From the NCBI GenBank assembly GCA_964610155.1, contig CAZSUY010000007.1:51418-115417 (forward strand): a DNA stretch of 64,000 nt, in the 5' to 3' direction. Shown in pieces: positions 61,495-64,000 of the stretch (position 1 is its first letter; the number at the start of each line of letters is the position of its first letter). The notes under the pieces are model-generated. The model was not told where the DNA came from and did not search any database. It saw only the letters and a program-made list of their open reading frames with translations. This stretch comes from JAFGBM01 sp964610155 (GTDB lineage: Bacteria; Actinomycetota; Actinomycetes; Actinomycetales; Demequinaceae). The position numbers were made by a program, and so were the translations under genes.

Positions 61495-62502
61495 TCATTT
61501 TATCCCGAATCTCGACAACGAATCGACGAGAATCGTCTCACATCTGTCGGCCGCCTCCCATACGGCGACGCATGCTGCCCGAGCGGCATCGAGCCCTTCC
61601 TCCCCCGATATCTGGAGCTCTCCGTCGACGACCTTTGCCGAGGCCTCCCCGACGTGCCAAGAGCCGCTTCGCGCCTCGGGTGTCGGGTGAGGTTCGGCGA
61701 GGCACGCGAGGGTCTGGCCAATAAACGATGGGCGCTCGTGTGGGGGCGCAAGGATCGCGTGGCGCAAGGTGTGGACCCCCGTGAGGACAAGGAGTGCCGG
61801 GATTCCTGCCGCCCATGCTCCGGCGATGTCGGTATCGAGGCGATCGCCGATGACGAGGGGTGCCTTCGCAGAGGCGCCCGTCACGGCCTCAAGGAATATC
61901 CGAGGCCCTGGCTTTCCCGCGCTCTCCGGCTCGATCTCGGAGGCGGTGACGACGGCCTCAACGAGTGCCCCGTTGCCAGGAGCAATTCCCCTCTCGCTTG
62001 GAAGTGTCGAGTCTCGTCCGGTTGCCAGATAGTAGGCGCCGGCTCGAACAGCATAGGAAGCTTCGGCGAGTTCCCTCCATCCGACGTCCGGATGCCAGCC
62101 CTGCACAACCGCCGCGGGGTGATCCTTCGCGGAATCGACGACCACGAAACCCCTCGCCTCTACCTCTGCCCTGAGCGCCTGTCCCCCCACCACGAGGACT
62201 CTATCCCCTGGGGCGAGCCTCGAGGCGAGCATGGACGCCGCCACCTGCGCGGCGGTCACGACTTCCTCTGGACGCGCTCTGATTCCGAGCTCGGTCAGGT
62301 GCCGGGCTACCTCCAGGGGCTCCCTGCTGGCGTTGTTCGTGATGAAGACAAGGGTCATCCCCGCCGCTCGGGCGGCCTCAAGTGCGGGTGCGGCGGACGA
62401 GATCCCCTCGGGTCCGCGATAGGTCACACCGTCAAGATCGAGGAGGGCGGTGTCGAAGGCCTCCTGGAGGGGAAGTTTGCTACCCGCAAGGGTCTCAGTC
62501 AC
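61495..62502 (-). CDS. HAD-IIA family hydrolase
   Basis: The 335-residue NagD/PGP-like phosphatase has motif I ALLDLDGVTYRGPEGI and motif II FITNNAS. The C2 cap lies in the middle, and motif IV is LVIGDRLDTDIAGAWAAGI. The C-terminal 80 residues after the HAD core are an extra segment without a clear family. It overlaps the TPR gene by 4 bp. Mycobacterial Rv1692 in the same position is reported as a glycerol-phosphate phosphatase; the substrate here is an inference. Confidence 0.9.
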   Translation of the reverse strand: MTETLAGSKLPLQEAFDTALLDLDGVTYRGPEGISSAAPALEAARAAGMTLVFITNNASREPLEVARHLTELGIRARPEEVVTAAQVAASMLASRLAPGDRVLVVGGQALRAEVEARGFVVVDSAKDHPAAVVQGWHPDVGWRELAEASYAVRAGAYYLATGRDSTLPSERGIAPGNGALVEAVVTASEIEPESAGKPGPRIFLEAVTGASAKAPLVIGDRLDTDIAGAWAAGIPALLVLTGVHTLRHAILAPPHERPSFIGQTLACLAEPHPTPEARSGSWHVGEASAKVVDGELQISGEEGLDAARAACVAVWEAADRCETILVDSLSRFGIK

Positions 62503-63410
62503 CGGACATCCGCCTCGCCTTCAGTGTCCTCGCCTTCAGTGTCCTCGCCTTCAGTGTCCTCGCCTTCAGTGTCCTCATCCTCGAGATCGTAGACGACGAT
62601 CTCCGGCTCGGTTTCCTCGACATCCCAACTCGGGAGGGTCTCGGCAATCCGCTCGGCCTCATCGCCTCTCTCAAGCGCTCGAAGCGCGTCGACCATCGCT
62701 TCCGCGACCCTCGCGGCCGAATTCTTCGTCGGTGCCTTCAGGCGCTGGAGGATCAGGAGGGCGGCCTCGGGTTCGCCCATGTCGAGGCGCGCCCCCGCCA
62801 GTACGATCTGAAGCTCGATGGTCGCGATCGGGCTCAGGCCTTTGGCTTCCGGCGATTGAGCGAGGGCAACGGCCCTCTCCGGGCGCTTCAGGCCCCTCTC
62901 GCAGTCCGCCTCAAGCGCAAGATGCTCCGCGGATCCCGAGAGGCGGCGGACCGTCCGAAGTTCCCGTAACGCCTCCGTATATCTCCCAGTTGCATAGGCG
63001 GCGAGGGCGGATACCTCCCTGACGACATCGACACGTCCTCCCCGGGAGACCGCTACCTGCGCGTGAAGATAGGCCTGTTCCGGGTCATCCTCCAGAAGAA
63101 GCCCGACCATCATGATGTGCCGGCCCACGTCCTCGGCGTTCCCCTTGCTGAGGGTGCGAAGACGGACCCTGACATCACGGTCAAGGTCCCCGTATTGGAT
63201 TTCCGGTGGGATGGTCGGTGCCTCCGGCTTCGGCCTGGAGTCGTAGCGCTCGGGGCGAGCGGTCGAGCGAGGGCTCTCTGGGCGAGCGGTCGAGCGAGGG
63301 CTCTCTGGGCGAGCGGTCGAGCGAGCGCGCTCGGGACGCCTGCCGCTCGGTGTCGCATCACTTGATGTCACACCACCCGGTGTCATGTGACTCCGATCTT
63401 CTACCGTCAT
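62499..63410 (-). CDS. TPR-like protein with low-complexity ends
   Basis: The 303-residue protein has three parts. Residues about 20-55 are a basic repeat (RSTARPESP, 2.7 copies) coded by 27-bp DNA repeats. Residues about 75-265 are helical TPR-like pairs (EDDPEQAYLHAQVAVSRGG, AYATGRYTEALRELRTVRR). The tail is a four-fold EDTEG repeat coded by 15-bp DNA repeats. It corresponds in position to mycobacterial Rv1691. The start is ATG at 63408-63410, 60 bp after the 5S gene. Confidence 0.85.
   Translation of the reverse strand: MTVEDRSHMTPGGVTSSDATPSGRRPERARSTARPESPRSTARPESPRSTARPERYDSRPKPEAPTIPPEIQYGDLDRDVRVRLRTLSKGNAEDVGRHIMMVGLLLEDDPEQAYLHAQVAVSRGGRVDVVREVSALAAYATGRYTEALRELRTVRRLSGSAEHLALEADCERGLKRPERAVALAQSPEAKGLSPIATIELQIVLAGARLDMGEPEAALLILQRLKAPTKNSAARVAEAMVDALRALERGDEAERIAETLPSWDVEETEPEIVVYDLEDEDTEGEDTEGEDTEGEDTEGEADVR
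62516..62575. repeat. Four perfect 15-bp tandem repeats
   Basis: CGCCTTCAGTGTCCT is repeated four times without mismatch at the 3' end of the TPR gene. Each unit codes EDTEG, so gain or loss of units keeps the frame and changes only tail length. Confidence 0.95.
63253..63325. repeat. 27-bp tandem repeats, 2.7 copies
   Basis: A 27-bp unit beginning GGGCGAGCGGTCGAGCGAG is present twice in full (63253-63279, 63280-63306) and once for 19 bases (63307-63325). It encodes the basic RSTARPESP repeat in the N-terminal part of the TPR protein. Confidence 0.93.
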
Positions 63411-63432
63411 TCTTCCCTATCGATATATACGC

Positions 63433-63460
63433 CGATGGCCGCCCCGAAGGGCGGCCATCG
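63433..63460 (-). terminator. Terminator-like hairpin after the rRNA operon
   Basis: CGATGGCCGCCC pairs perfectly with GGGCGGCCATCG (12 bp) around the tetraloop CGAA, 10 bases after the 5S 3' end in the direction of transcription. It is followed on the minus strand by an A/T-rich GTATATATCGATA rather than a U-run. The TPR gene starts 22 bases beyond. Confidence 0.7.
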
Positions 63461-63469
63461 CGAAAGAAT

Positions 63470-63586
63470 GTCCGGCAGCGACCTACTCTCCCACACCGTC
63501 ACCAGTGCAGTACCATCGGCGCTGAAGGGCTTAGCTTCCGGGTTCGGAATGGGACCGGGCGTTTCCCCTTCGCCATGGCTGCCGTA
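63470..63586 (-). rRNA. rrf: 5S ribosomal RNA
   Basis: On the minus strand the sequence begins ACGGCAGCCATGGCG, contains CCCATTCCGAACCCGGAAG, and ends GTAGGTCGCTGCCGGACA. The ends pair as helix I (CGGCAGC/GCTGCCG). The length of about 117 bases is typical. It follows 23S by about 70 bp. The exact ends are estimated to within a few bases. Confidence 0.95.
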
Positions 63587-63658
63587 ACTCTATTGAGATA
63601 TTCCTTCGGTTTCCCGACCGTATCTCGGGAACCGCACAGTGGACGCATAGCATTTTTG

Positions 63659-64000
<342 letters not shown>

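Noticed and set aside
61030..62592. Plus-strand open frame of 520 codons opposite tlyA and the HAD gene
   Set aside because: It crosses three well-supported minus-strand genes and ends in the antisense of the EDTEG repeats.
62516..63325. CRISPR-like tandem repeats
   Set aside because: Both repeat sets are contiguous without spacers and lie in frame inside a protein gene.

Overview
This is a 64 kb, high-GC stretch of an actinobacterial (Actinomycetota) chromosome. The markers are a complete pupylation set (Mpa/ARC, Dop, Pup, PafA), a fabG-inhA type pair, the ImuA'-ImuB-DnaE2 mutasome behind an actinobacterial LexA box, SufR-led suf genes, and a tlyA-nadK-recN-steA-mctB-pyrG-nudix run. As far as I remember, several blocks follow the gene order of Mycobacterium tuberculosis (hisF-hisI-trpE-trpC; mpa/trmI/recB-like; the run from the TPR gene to the Nudix gene). 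The class cannot be resolved from sequence alone. Most of the window is dense core genome with 1-8 bp overlaps and few intergenic gaps.

Layout. 1-10.6 kb, minus strand: trmI-mpa-dop-pup-pafA-FKBP lipoprotein-hisF-hisI-trpE-trpC, with trpC cut by the window edge and an M50 protease upstream. 10.7-16.7 kb: RecB-like nuclease, HAD hydrolase, PAC2 protein, UppP, aldo/keto reductase, an acidic protein and an M20 peptidase. 16.9-18.7 kb: an ABC exporter pair and tRNA-Leu(GAG). 18.8-25.2 kb: an accessory block of acyl-CoA dehydrogenase, ETF-QO/FixC-like, ETF-beta and ETF-alpha genes, bracketed by two fragments of an IS1-like transposase. 25.2-26.0 kb: two small membrane proteins. 26.0-32.3 kb: an SOS-controlled imuA'-imuB-dnaE2 operon plus one unknown gene. 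33-36.2 kb: TrmH-like methyltransferase, SPFH protein, NfeD protein and an ABC ATPase. 36.3-39.3 kb: glgA and glgC, then a broken serB. 39.3-43 kb: sixA, fabI/inhA, fabG and an ABC-F protein. 43.1-46 kb: bioY-bioM-bioN and a zinc metallopeptidase. 46-52.5 kb: sufR-B-D-Rieske-C-S-U-T. 52.7-63.4 kb: a PEBP lipoprotein, then on the minus strand TPR protein-HAD-small protein-tlyA-nadK-recN-steA-mctB-pyrG-nudix. 63.4-64 kb: 5S rRNA and the 3' end of 23S rRNA.

How it fits together. The pupylation block has all the tagging enzymes, but there is no prcBA between pup and pafA, and Mpa ends without the C-terminal proteasome-docking tail. Pup ends in Gly-Gly-Glu, so it can be ligated without deamidation. 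The four-gene ETF block looks like a self-contained electron-transfer module that would pass electrons from an acyl-CoA-like substrate to the quinone pool. Its ETF-alpha has an altered FAD-binding segment, its FixC-like protein carries eight cysteines in a C-terminal ferredoxin domain, and the transposase fragments suggest it arrived by transfer. Smaller observations are a serB pseudogene, a 17-bp tandem duplication that supplies the dnaE2 start codon, a SufR-type operator, and repeat-coded ends on the TPR protein.
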